NCBI GenBank assembly: GCA_031414805.1
Contig: JANOQJ010000085.1
Location: 15,280 to 79,279, forward strand
Reading direction: 5' to 3'
Source: JAAFIW01 sp031414805
GTDB taxonomy: Bacteria > Pseudomonadota > Gammaproteobacteria > Burkholderiales > Burkholderiaceae_C
Length of the DNA stretch: 64,000 nt
Shown here in pieces: positions 23,916-32,078 of the stretch. The translations under genes and the position numbers were made by a program. The notes below the pieces were generated by a model that saw only the letters and a program-made list of their open reading frames with translations, was not told the origin of the DNA and did not search any database. Numbering within the stretch: the first letter of the stretch is position 1; each line of letters begins with the position of its first letter.

Positions 23916-25028
23916 TCAACACATCCCCTCAAACTCCACACAGGCCACCGGCGGCAAGTGCGCGCTGATATGTTGCCAGTGTTCGCCCGCATCACAGCTG
24001 ATCCACAGGTTGCCGGTGGTCGAGGCCATGGCCAGGGTGCGGCGGTCGTTTGCCAGGGCGATGCCATGGCGGTAGACCAGGTCGTAAGCGTGCTGCTGGG
24101 GCAAGCCGCTGCGAAACAGTTGCCAGCTGTGGCCGCCGTCGTCCGTGCGCGCTACGCACATACGCGCACCGGGCGCGTGGCGCAGGGCATCGCTTTGGGC
24201 CGGCACGGTCCAGGCGCGCAGCGGGTTGACGGGATCGGCCACGATGGGAAAACCAAAATCGCCCACCTCGGGATGGCCAGCGAGTGGCTGCCAGGTGCGC
24301 CCGTGGTCAGTGGAGCGGTACAGGCCGAAATGCAGCTGTGCCCACATCACTTCCGGGTGCGCGGCGCAGCGGCTGATGCGGTGCGGGTCTTGCACATTGG
24401 GCTCAGACACCATCTCGGGCGGCACAAAATCAGCTTTAAAACCCTGGCCGATGGACTGCCAGCTGGCACCGGCGTCCAGGCTTTCCCAGATGCCGCCGCA
24501 GGAGATGGCGGCTGTGAGATGCGGCGCTTCATTTGCCGGGTTGACCAGCAGCGTGTGCAGACCCGGGTGGTCGTTGCCGCCGCCCATCCACATTTTGCGT
24601 TTTTCGTCGCGCCAGAAGCTGTCGCACAAGGTCCAACTTTGGGCGCCGTCGTCGCTGTAGAACACAGCGGCGGGCATGGTGCCTGCCCACAGGCGGCGCT
24701 GACTGGCAGGCCCGGTGGCGGCAAACGACCAGATCATTTCCACATTCCAGGGCGTGGGGTCGTCGGCCCACATGCCGCTGGCTGGCTTGCTGGGAAACGC
24801 GGGGCAGCTCATCTCGTGCCAGCTGGCACCCCGGTCGGTGCTTTTGTGCAGCTTCACGCCGAAATGCCCCAGCCGCAAAGCAGCAAACCAGTGGCCCGTG
24901 ACGGGGTCGGTGAAGGTTTGCGAAACCGGTTCGCCTGCGAAATGCACGGCGACTATTGGCCATTCCCCGGACGCATCCGCTTGCAATACAAACAAACCTT
25001 TTCGGGTTCCGATCAGAAGGGATTGCAT
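23916..25028 (-). CDS. Asp-box (BNR/sialidase-like) repeat protein
   Basis: Protein of 370 residues folded as a predicted beta-propeller. At least six Asp-box motifs (S-x-D-x-G-x-x-W) are visible: STDRGASW, YSDDGAQSW, SLDAGASW, STDHGRTW, TDDGGHSW and SCDAGEHW. No signal peptide is present and the catalytic arginine triad of true sialidases is not evident, so I would not call it a sialidase. The ATG at 25028 was chosen because it opens with MQSLLIGTRKGLFVLQ, the usual first blade. It is 26 bp downstream of a MoaD/ThiS-like gene and probably translated from the same mRNA; the pair suggests a sulfur-carrier-linked role that is not understood. Confidence 0.75.
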   Translation of the reverse strand: MQSLLIGTRKGLFVLQADASGEWPIVAVHFAGEPVSQTFTDPVTGHWFAALRLGHFGVKLHKSTDRGASWHEMSCPAFPSKPASGMWADDPTPWNVEMIWSFAATGPASQRRLWAGTMPAAVFYSDDGAQSWTLCDSFWRDEKRKMWMGGGNDHPGLHTLLVNPANEAPHLTAAISCGGIWESLDAGASWQSIGQGFKADFVPPEMVSEPNVQDPHRISRCAAHPEVMWAQLHFGLYRSTDHGRTWQPLAGHPEVGDFGFPIVADPVNPLRAWTVPAQSDALRHAPGARMCVARTDDGGHSWQLFRSGLPQQHAYDLVYRHGIALANDRRTLAMASTTGNLWISCDAGEHWQHISAHLPPVACVEFEGMC

Positions 25029-25054
25029 GTGCGTCTCCTGCGTATGGTGTGGGT

Positions 25055-25324
25055 TTAACCACCGGTCAGGCACTGAATGACGAGCACCTTGTCACCCGCA
25101 GCCAGCGGCCGTGTCAACACATCGCGGGGCAGGTGCATGTTCTGGTTCACAAACACCGCCACGTGTTTGCGAATGGCACCCTGGTCGTCCAGCACATAGT
25201 GGCGCAAGCCCTGTGTGGCGCTGCACGCCGCGTCCAGCACCTGCGCGAGGGTGCCAGGCGGCACGTGCTGTGCGGCGATGGTTTTGTGGCGCTGGATGGA
25301 AGTGGCGAACTCAACGGTGACCAT
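25055..25324 (-). CDS. MoaD/ThiS family sulfur-carrier-like protein
   Basis: Ubiquitin-like protein of 89 residues that ends in Gly-Gly, the residue pair that is adenylated and converted to thiocarboxylate in MoaD and ThiS. The central FVNQN and ending LAAGDKVLVIQCLTGG follow the family pattern. No moaE, thiG, cysM or activating enzyme is nearby; instead it heads a two-gene unit with an Asp-box propeller protein. It starts at an ATG with an AAGGTC box. Confidence 0.8.
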   Translation of the reverse strand: MVTVEFATSIQRHKTIAAQHVPPGTLAQVLDAACSATQGLRHYVLDDQGAIRKHVAVFVNQNMHLPRDVLTRPLAAGDKVLVIQCLTGG

Positions 25325-25406
25325 GGCATGACCTTAGCAGCCAGCGGTATGTTTGCCAAGCCAACGCAGGTTGCATGTCCTGCATTTTTAAGAAAAACAG
25401 GCCGCC

Positions 25407-25448
25407 AGCCCTTATGAATACTGCTCAAGCCACTATCACTTTAATAGC
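25407..25448 (-). repeat. Dispersed repeat family A, copy 10
   Basis: Reverse copy with a damaged palindrome (CTCAAGCCACTATC). It lies 20 bp past the stop codon of the pyrC' gene. Confidence 0.8.
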
Positions 25449-25468
25449 AATTGAACATCAGATACCGG

Positions 25469-26761
25469 TCAACCCGTAAACGCTACCTGCCCACCCACCA
25501 CGGTGAAGCGCACGCGCCCCGGCAGCTCGTAGCCAGAAAACGGCGTGTGTTGGCCCTGACTGCGCAGGGTGTCGCCCTGGGGCGTCCAGTGGGCGTTGGG
25601 GTCGAAGATGCACAGGTCGGCCACGCCGCCTTCCACCAGCTGGCCTGCGCTGGCTTGCAGGGTGCCCAGGGCGCTGCCCAGCACGCGGGCGGGGCCGGTG
25701 GTGAGCACAGACAAGGCATGCGACAGAGACACCGAGCCTTCCTGGCTCCACTTCAGGGCCAGGCTCAGCAGCAGCTCCAGGCCGGTGGCACCGGCTTCGG
25801 CTTCGGCGAACGGCAGGGCTTTGGCGTCTTCGTCGACCGGGGTGTGGTCTGACACCAGCGCGTCCACTGCGCCATCGGCCAGGCCCTGCCGCAGGGCATC
25901 GCGGTCGCGTTGCTGGCGCAGGGGCGGGTTCAGGCGCATGCGGCTGTCGAAGTAACCAATGTCGGCGTCGGTCAGGTGCAGGGAGTTGATGCTGATGTCA
26001 CACGTCACAGGCAGGCCCTGGGCTTTGGCCTGGCGCACCAGCTCCAGGCCGGCGGCGCTGCTGATGCGGCACAGGTGCACGCGAGCGCCTGTGCTTCGCA
26101 TGAGCTCAAAGATGGTGTGCAGGGCAATGGTTTCTGCCGCCACGGGCACACCCGACAGGCCCAGCCGGGTGGCCAGTGCGCCGCTGGCAGCCACGCCTTT
26201 GCCCAGGTGCAGCTCCTGGGGCCTGAGCCACACGGCGTAGCCCCAGGTGGCGGCGTATTGCAGGGCACGTTGCAGCACCTGGGTGTTGGCCAGCGGTACT
26301 TCAGCCTGACCAAAGCCGATGCAACCCGCCTCAGTCAACTCAGCCATTTCGGTGAGTGACTCGCCCGCCAGCCCGCGCGTGAGCGCACCCAACGGAAAAA
26401 CGCGTGCCTGGTGCAGCTTTTCGGCGCGCATTTTGAGCATTTCCACCAAGCCAGGTTCGTCCAGCACCGGGTCGGTATCGGGCGGGCACACCAGGCTGGT
26501 GATGCCGCCAGCCACAGCTGCGGCCATTTCCGATTCGAGCATGCCTTCGTGCTCATAACCGGGCTCGCGCAAGCGCGCACACAGGTCAATCAAGCCGGGG
26601 GCGACGATGCAGCCGGTGGCGTTGATCGTCCTTTTCGGCTGAAAGCCGCTGGGCCCTTTGCCTATCGCAATGATGCGCCCCGAGGCAATCGACACGTCAG
26701 CTATCGCGTCAAACCCACTGGCCGGGTCGATGACGCGGCCGCCTTCAATCAGCATGGTCAT
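25469..26761 (-). CDS. Dihydroorotase-like protein, probably inactive (PyrC')
   Basis: Protein of 430 residues of the type I dihydroorotase family. The fold markers are present (GGRVIDPASGFD, APGLIDL, LREPGYEHEGMLESE, SDHTPVDEDAK), but the metal-binding HxH after the first barrel strand is replaced: where active enzymes read D-L-H-V-H-L-R-E-P-G this reads D-L-C-A-R-L-R-E-P-G (Cys61, Arg63). It should therefore not bind the zinc pair. In Pseudomonas a comparable inactive PyrC' is needed to hold PyrB in a dodecameric complex, and the same structural role is likely here. It overlaps hisC by 4 bp and is the last gene of the pyr operon; an active pyrC should be elsewhere. Confidence 0.88.
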   Translation of the reverse strand: MTMLIEGGRVIDPASGFDAIADVSIASGRIIAIGKGPSGFQPKRTINATGCIVAPGLIDLCARLREPGYEHEGMLESEMAAAVAGGITSLVCPPDTDPVLDEPGLVEMLKMRAEKLHQARVFPLGALTRGLAGESLTEMAELTEAGCIGFGQAEVPLANTQVLQRALQYAATWGYAVWLRPQELHLGKGVAASGALATRLGLSGVPVAAETIALHTIFELMRSTGARVHLCRISSAAGLELVRQAKAQGLPVTCDISINSLHLTDADIGYFDSRMRLNPPLRQQRDRDALRQGLADGAVDALVSDHTPVDEDAKALPFAEAEAGATGLELLLSLALKWSQEGSVSLSHALSVLTTGPARVLGSALGTLQASAGQLVEGGVADLCIFDPNAHWTPQGDTLRSQGQHTPFSGYELPGRVRFTVVGGQVAFTG

Positions 26762-27843
26762 GCGTAAACCCCCAAGTTAGTCTCAGCCGCCACCACCTCT
26801 CGCAGCGCCTGTACGAGTCGCTCGCACTCTGGCTGGGTGCCGATGGATATACGCAAATGGTTGGCGATGCGCGTCTGGCCCAAGTGACGCACGAGAATGC
26901 GCCGCTCGCGCAGGGCCGCCAGCAGGTCGACGGCAGGGTGATTTGGGTGGTGGGTCAACACAAAATTAGCCTTTGAAGGCAAGGTGCTAAATCCCAGCTC
27001 GGCAAGTGCCGCCGTCAACCACTCGCGGCTGTGCACCACCGCACCGGTGATCTCTTCAAAGTAGGCCTGGTCTTCGATGGCGGCCTTCGCGCCCGCCAAC
27101 GCCAGGCGATCCAGTGGATAGGAATTGAAGCTGTTTTTGACCTGATGCAGCGCGTCGATCAAGGTTGGTTGCCCCAGCGCAAAGCCGACACGCAGGCCAG
27201 CCAGAGCACGCGACTTTGATAAGGTCTGCACCACCAGCAAGTTGTCAAATTCCGGAATCAACACGGTAGCGCTGTCAGCACCAAAATCCACATAGGCCTC
27301 GTCGATCAGCACCACGCTTGAGCGGTTCAAGCTCAGTAATTTGCGCAGCTGAGCCAGCGGCAGCGCCATACCGGTGGGCGCATTGGGGTTGGGCAGCACA
27401 ACGCCGCCATTCGCAACGGCATAGTCATCCACGTTCACAGCAAAGTTCTTGTCCAGGGGTACCTGTGTGCTGGCAATGCCATACAGACCGCAGTAAACCG
27501 GGTAGAAGCTATAGCTAACGTCGGGAAACAGTATCGGCAAGTCGTGCTTGAGCAGGGCCATGAACGCGTGGCCCAACACCTCGTCGGAGCCATTGCCCAG
27601 GAAAACATGGTCGGCGTCCAACCCAAACCGTTTCGCAACCGCCAGCGTGAGCGCCCTACCCTGCGGATCTGGATACAGGCGCAACTTTTCATCTGTGGCA
27701 TGGCGGATGGCTGCCAGCGCCTGGGGCGACGGGGGATACGGACATTCGTTGGTGTTCAGCTTGATCCAGCCCTCGGTTTGCGGCTGCTCGCCAGGCACAT
27801 AGGCCTTCAGCTGGGCGATACCGTTGCTCCAATACGCACTCAT
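26758..27843 (-). CDS. hisC: Histidinol-phosphate aminotransferase
   Basis: PLP-dependent class I/II aminotransferase of 361 residues, HisC branch. Substrate-region start KLNTNECPYPPSPQ, GNGSDEVL, PNPNAPTGMAL, the IDEAYVDFG strand and the PLP lysine in VQTLSKSRALAGLRVG are all in place; RISIGTQPEC closes the fold. It overlaps pyrB (upstream) and pyrC' (downstream) by 4 bp each, so it is embedded in a pyrimidine operon. It is probably a second copy beside one in a his operon and may prefer other imidazole or aromatic substrates. Confidence 0.88.
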   Translation of the reverse strand: MSAYWSNGIAQLKAYVPGEQPQTEGWIKLNTNECPYPPSPQALAAIRHATDEKLRLYPDPQGRALTLAVAKRFGLDADHVFLGNGSDEVLGHAFMALLKHDLPILFPDVSYSFYPVYCGLYGIASTQVPLDKNFAVNVDDYAVANGGVVLPNPNAPTGMALPLAQLRKLLSLNRSSVVLIDEAYVDFGADSATVLIPEFDNLLVVQTLSKSRALAGLRVGFALGQPTLIDALHQVKNSFNSYPLDRLALAGAKAAIEDQAYFEEITGAVVHSREWLTAALAELGFSTLPSKANFVLTHHPNHPAVDLLAALRERRILVRHLGQTRIANHLRISIGTQPECERLVQALREVVAAETNLGVYA

Positions 27844-28802
27844 GTCTCGTTCCCCGCCACGATGCTCATCACCGCCATGCGCACCGCGATGCCAAACGTG
27901 ACCTGCGGCAGGATCACGCTTTGGGTGCCGTCGACCACCGCTGAATCGATCTCCACGCCCCGGTTGATCGGGCCCGGGTGCATCACGATGGCGTCTGGCT
28001 TGGCGCGTTGCAACTTCTCTGGCGTGAGGCCATAGCTCTTGAAAAACTCCTGTGCTGAGGGCAGCAGCGCGCCGTTCATGCGTTCGTTTTGCAAGCGCAG
28101 CATGATGACCACATCAGCGTCTTGTATACCCTCTTCCAGCTGGTGGCACACCCGCACACCCATGTGCGAGAGGTCGCTGGGCACCAGGGTTTTGGGGCCA
28201 ACCACGCGCACATCGGGGCAGCCCAGCGTGGTCAGGGCATGGATGTCGGAGCGGGCGACGCGCGAGTGCAGTACGTCGCCCACGATGGCCACCGACAGAT
28301 TGGAAAAGTCTTTCTTGAAGTGGCGGATGGTGTACATGTCCAGCAGCCCCTGCGTGGGATGGGCATGGCGGCCATCGCCCGCGTTGATGACGTGCACATG
28401 TGGTGCTACGTGCTGGGCAATCAAATACGGCGCGCCTGATTCGCTGTGACGCACCACAAACAAGTCCGCCGCCATGGCGCTCAGGTTGGCAATGGTGTCC
28501 AGCAGCGATTCGCCCTTGGTGGCCGATGAGCGGGCAATGTCCAGGTTGATCACGTCAGCAGACAGGCGGGTGGCGGCAATTTCGAACGTGGTGCGGGTAC
28601 GGGTGGAATTTTCAAAAAACAGGTTGAACACGCTTTTACCGCGCAGTAAAGGCACTTTTTTCACCTCGCGGTCGCCCACGCTGGCGAAGTTGGCCGCGGT
28701 GTCCAGGATGTGCAGCAAGATGCTTCTGGGCAGGCCTTCGGTGGACAAGAGGTGAATCAGCTCACCGTTTTTATTGAGTTGGGGGTTGCGGCGGTAGAGC
28801 AT
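27840..28802 (-). CDS. pyrB: Aspartate carbamoyltransferase catalytic subunit
   Basis: Second step of pyrimidine synthesis, 320 residues. The carbamoyl-phosphate motif FFENSTRTRTTFE, the HPTQGLLDMYTI segment, and the aspartate-binding LRLQNERMN loop (240s region) are present. No pyrI gene is nearby; with the inactive PyrC' encoded two genes later it should form the PyrB-PyrC' type of complex. It begins 3 bp after the end of pyrR. Confidence 0.95.
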   Translation of the reverse strand: MLYRRNPQLNKNGELIHLLSTEGLPRSILLHILDTAANFASVGDREVKKVPLLRGKSVFNLFFENSTRTRTTFEIAATRLSADVINLDIARSSATKGESLLDTIANLSAMAADLFVVRHSESGAPYLIAQHVAPHVHVINAGDGRHAHPTQGLLDMYTIRHFKKDFSNLSVAIVGDVLHSRVARSDIHALTTLGCPDVRVVGPKTLVPSDLSHMGVRVCHQLEEGIQDADVVIMLRLQNERMNGALLPSAQEFFKSYGLTPEKLQRAKPDAIVMHPGPINRGVEIDSAVVDGTQSVILPQVTFGIAVRMAVMSIVAGNET

Positions 28803-28805
28803 TTT

Positions 28806-29309
28806 TTAAATCCCCCGTTCTTCCACGTTGAAGCTGAACACGCCGTTTGCATCACGCGCCAGGTCCAGTGACTGGCTGGCAGGCAGCACCACGCGAGCAG
28901 CGGCAATGTCAGCCGCAATCGGCAACTCGCGCCCACCCCGATCCACCAGTACCGCCAGTTGCACGCTGGCGGGGCGGCCAAAGTCAAACAGCTCGTTGAG
29001 CGCGGCGCGGATGGTGCGACCGGTGTACAGCACGTCGTCCAGCAAGAGAATGTGGGCCTGGTTCACATCGAAATTCAACCGGGTCTGCGCCGTGGCGGCC
29101 AGTTTGCGGCGGCTCAAGTCGTCGCGGTGCATGGCCGAGGAAATGATGCCCGGTTCACCAGGCAAGCCGAGGTCACGCTGCATTTTTTCGGCCAGCCAAG
29201 CGCCGCCGGAGGTGATGCCCACCAAGTGCGTCCCGGGGCGGTACAGGGCGCGCACGTCGCGCAGCAGTTGTGCGTACAAGGCTTGGGCGTCAAGCGTCAA
29301 TTGGGTCAT
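28806..29309 (-). CDS. pyrR: PyrR-type phosphoribosyltransferase
   Basis: Protein of 167 residues related to the bifunctional PyrR regulator / uracil phosphoribosyltransferase. The PRPP-binding loop ILLLDDVLYTGRTIRAAL and the SRRKLAATAQ segment are visible. In Firmicutes PyrR attenuates pyr transcription by RNA binding; in proteobacteria this is not established. The ATG at 29309 lies inside the end of ruvX (20-bp overlap); longer open frames upstream are antisense artefacts of that gene. Confidence 0.9.
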   Translation of the reverse strand: MTQLTLDAQALYAQLLRDVRALYRPGTHLVGITSGGAWLAEKMQRDLGLPGEPGIISSAMHRDDLSRRKLAATAQTRLNFDVNQAHILLLDDVLYTGRTIRAALNELFDFGRPASVQLAVLVDRGGRELPIAADIAAARVVLPASQSLDLARDANGVFSFNVEERGI

Positions 29310-29724
29310 GTCGGGAAAGTTCGTTAAAAAATTGCTCCAGGATGATGGCTGCTGCTGCCGCATCAGCATCTCGCGCGCCCTGCGACAAGGCTTCGGTGGT
29401 GGTGTAGCGCTCATCCACCTCGAAAACGGGCAGTTTGAAGCGGCCACGCAATTGGCGAGCGAATTGCTGGGCACGCCGGGTGTTGTCGTGGGCCGCGCCG
29501 TCGGGGTGAAAGGGTACGCCCACCACCAGCGCATCAGGCTGCCACTTGCTCAGGGTGGCTTCAATCAAAGGCCAGCGGGCGTTGCCTTCAGCGCGAAGGG
29601 TGCCACGGGGCTGGGCGCTTGCTAGCAGGCGGTTGCCTGTGGCGACGCCGGTGCGTTTGAGGCCAAAGTCAAACGCCAAAAAATGCTGCAAATCCGGGGC
29701 TACTGCTAAGGCTTGCAGGGCCAT
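29290..29724 (-). CDS. ruvX: RuvX/YqgF Holliday junction resolvase-like protein
   Basis: Protein of 144 residues with an RNase H-like fold: first strand FLAFDFGLKRTGVA with the catalytic Asp, VVGVPFHPDG in the centre, and the closing FEVDERYTTTEA with another acidic residue. The family processes 16S rRNA ends (YqgF) and is often called a putative Holliday junction resolvase. Its start codon overlaps the last base of the yqgE stop. Confidence 0.92.
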   Translation of the reverse strand: MALQALAVAPDLQHFLAFDFGLKRTGVATGNRLLASAQPRGTLRAEGNARWPLIEATLSKWQPDALVVGVPFHPDGAAHDNTRRAQQFARQLRGRFKLPVFEVDERYTTTEALSQGARDADAAAAAIILEQFFNELSRHDPIDA

Positions 29725-30401
29725 CAGGCGCGCCCCGCCATGGGTTGCACCATCCAGCTTTCCAGGCCCAGCAATTTGAGCGCGCGGTCATAGCGCTGCT
29801 CGACGGGCGTGTCAAAAATCACCGAAATATCGGCGCCCACCGTCAGCCAGCTGTTCTCGGCCAGTTCGGACTCGAGTTGACCCTCGCCCCAGGCGGAATA
29901 GCCCAGCGAGATCAACACTTTGCGCGGGCCCATACCGGTCGACAGGGCCACCAGCACGTCTTTTGATGTCGTCATCTCCAGCCCGCCAGGAATGGTCAGC
30001 GTCGAGGCAAAAACTGAGTCGTCGGGCTTGGCTGCGTCGTCATCGGCATACAGGGCCTCGTGCAATACAAAGCCGCGCTCAGTTTGTACCGGGCCACCGT
30101 GAAACACCGGTACCTCACGCAAGTCTTCGCGCAACAGGGGTAACTCGACCTTTTCAAACAGATTCGTCAGGTTGATGTCACTGGGTTTGTTGATCACCAA
30201 GCCCAGCGCGCCGCGCCGACTGTGCTCGCAGAGGTACACCACGCTTTTGGCAAACATCTCGTCTTCCAGGCCGGGCATGGCGATCAGGAAGTGGTGCGTG
30301 AGGTCCATGGTGGGTGCTTGTGCGTGGGCCTCGTCGATGGTGCCTGACGAAGCCCCAGGCGTTTCGTCAGGCTTGGCATCAGATGGAGTGGGTGCGGGCA
30401 T
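29724..30401 (-). CDS. YqgE/AlgH family protein
   Basis: First gene of the operon, 225 residues from the ATG at 30401, or 194 from the ATG at 30308, where the conserved part MDLTHHFLIAMPGLEDEMF begins. The YqgE domain is complete: SVVYLCEHSRRGALGLVINKP, VFHGGPVQTERGFVLH and GYSAWGEGQLESELAENSW. It is conserved next to ruvX in most proteobacteria; its molecular role is unknown. The long Pro/Ala-rich leader has no signal-peptide character. Confidence 0.9.
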   Translation of the reverse strand: MPAPTPSDAKPDETPGASSGTIDEAHAQAPTMDLTHHFLIAMPGLEDEMFAKSVVYLCEHSRRGALGLVINKPSDINLTNLFEKVELPLLREDLREVPVFHGGPVQTERGFVLHEALYADDDAAKPDDSVFASTLTIPGGLEMTTSKDVLVALSTGMGPRKVLISLGYSAWGEGQLESELAENSWLTVGADISVIFDTPVEQRYDRALKLLGLESWMVQPMAGRA

Positions 30402-30447
30402 GATGTGATTTTATGTGTGAAGAACTTCCATGAAGTGCAAGTGACTG

Positions 30448-31956
30448 ATGCAACAAGCCAAGCTAGCAGACTACCCCCAAGGCCTGATGTGGTTTCGCCG
30501 CGATTTGCGGGCGCACGACAACGCGGCGCTGCACCACGCACTGAAAAACTGCCGTGCGGTGCACTGTGTTTTTGTGTTTGACAAAGCGATTCTGGATGCT
30601 CTGCCCCGGCAAGACCGTCGGGTGGAGTTCATCCGCGAATCACTGGTGGATCTGGATGCACAATTGCACGCACTTTCAGGCAAATCAGGCAGTGGACTGA
30701 TCGTCACACACACGCTGGCACATGACGAAATTCCGCGTTTGGCCCATCAGCTGGGTGTGCAGGCGGTGTTTGCCAACCATGACGACGAGCCCCAGGCCTT
30801 GGCACGTGACGCGCAGGTACTGGGCCACTTAGCCCGACTGGGCATTGCCTGGCACAGCTACAAAGACCAGGTGATTTTTGAACGGCGGCAGTTGCTCACC
30901 CAAATGGGCAAGGCTTACGGCGTGTTCACACCTTACAAAAACGCTTGGCTGAAAAAACTGAGCGCCGAGGATGTTGCACCCTACCCCATTGCACCGCATG
31001 CCCAAGCGCTCGCCGAGCGGCCTGAGGCCTATCGACGGGCCGTGCCCACGCTGGGGGAATTGGGTTTTGAACCCACCAACCTGTCAGCCCTGAAAGTGGC
31101 CACAGGCAGCCCAGGCGGGCAGGCTTTGCTGGACGATTTTGTGCACCGGATGGGCCGCTACGACGAAACCCGCAATTTTCCAGCTGTGAAAGGGCCTAGT
31201 TACCTGAGCGTGCATTTGCGCTTTGGCACCGTGTCGATCAGGGCATTGGTATGCGCCGCGCAGGGGCTTGTCAGCGATCCGCAAACCGCAGCGGGTGCCA
31301 GCACCTGGCTGGCCGAGTTGATCTGGCGTGACTTTTACATGCAGATTCTGGCCAATTTTCCCCATGTGGTGGATGCGCAGGGACACAGCCACAGCTTCAA
31401 GCCGGAGTACGACCGTATCCAGTGGGAGCATGGCGCGTCGGCCAAAGCGCTATTTACCGCCTGGTGCGAGGGGCGCACGGGCTACCCGCTCGTAGATGCG
31501 GCCATGGCGCAAATCAACCAGACCGGCTACATGCACAACCGGCTGCGCATGGTGGTCGCCAGCTTTCTGGTGAAGGATTTGGGAATCGACTGGCGCTGGG
31601 GCGAGCGCTACTTTGCCGAAAAACTGATTGACTTTGACCTGTCGGCCAACAACGGCGGCTGGCAATGGGCCAGCTCCAGCGGCTGCGACGCCCAACCCTA
31701 CTTTCGCATCTTCAACCCAGTCAGTCAGAGCGAAAAATTTGACGCGGCGGGCAAATTCATCCGCCGCTACCTGCCTGCACTGGCAGGCTTGCCAGACCGA
31801 GCCATTCACGCGCCGTGGCTGGCTCGCCCGCTTGATCTTGCATCTGCAGGGCTGGTGATGGGGACGACTTACCCCATGCCGGTGGTGGCGCACGATGTGG
31901 CGCGGGAAAAGACACTGCAACGTTATGCGGTCGTCAAGCAGTCGGCAAAAAAATAA
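30448..31956 (+). CDS. phrB: Deoxyribodipyrimidine photolyase
   Basis: Light-driven CPD photolyase of 502 residues. The N-terminal alpha/beta domain (MWFRRDLRAHDNAALHHA, FANHDDEPQA) fits the antenna-binding photolyase domain. The FAD domain has YLSVHLRFGTVSIR, TGYPLVDAAMAQINQTGYMHNRLRM and the ANNGGWQWASSSGCDAQPYFRIFNP signature, with the tryptophans of the electron-transfer chain. The length is normal. Its TAA stop codon lies inside the left arm of the terminator. Confidence 0.95.
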   Translation: MQQAKLADYPQGLMWFRRDLRAHDNAALHHALKNCRAVHCVFVFDKAILDALPRQDRRVEFIRESLVDLDAQLHALSGKSGSGLIVTHTLAHDEIPRLAHQLGVQAVFANHDDEPQALARDAQVLGHLARLGIAWHSYKDQVIFERRQLLTQMGKAYGVFTPYKNAWLKKLSAEDVAPYPIAPHAQALAERPEAYRRAVPTLGELGFEPTNLSALKVATGSPGGQALLDDFVHRMGRYDETRNFPAVKGPSYLSVHLRFGTVSIRALVCAAQGLVSDPQTAAGASTWLAELIWRDFYMQILANFPHVVDAQGHSHSFKPEYDRIQWEHGASAKALFTAWCEGRTGYPLVDAAMAQINQTGYMHNRLRMVVASFLVKDLGIDWRWGERYFAEKLIDFDLSANNGGWQWASSSGCDAQPYFRIFNPVSQSEKFDAAGKFIRRYLPALAGLPDRAIHAPWLARPLDLASAGLVMGTTYPMPVVAHDVAREKTLQRYAVVKQSAKK

Positions 31957-31982
31957 CGACTCGGATGAGTCGTTATTTTTGT
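31951..31982 (+). terminator. Rho-independent terminator of phrB
   Basis: Perfect 12-bp stem (AAATAACGACTC / GAGTCGTTATTT) with the loop GGAT, followed by more T residues; it includes the phrB stop codon. Confidence 0.9.
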
Positions 31983-31986
31983 TGAT

Positions 31987-32050
31987 CGCTATTAAATATA
32001 TAGCTGCTTGAGCAGTATCTAGAAGGGCTAGAGGCCAATCTGGCTATAAA
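31987..32050 (+). repeat. Dispersed repeat family A, copy 11
   Basis: Full-length forward copy: GCTATTAAATATATAGC, TGCTTGAGCAGTATCTAG, AAGGGCTAGAGGCC and the tail AATCTGGCTATAAA. It lies between the phrB terminator and the end of chpA and is one of the best copies for a consensus. Confidence 0.92.
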
Positions 32051-32078
32051 TCATCAATCAGCCTCTTGATAACCCTGG

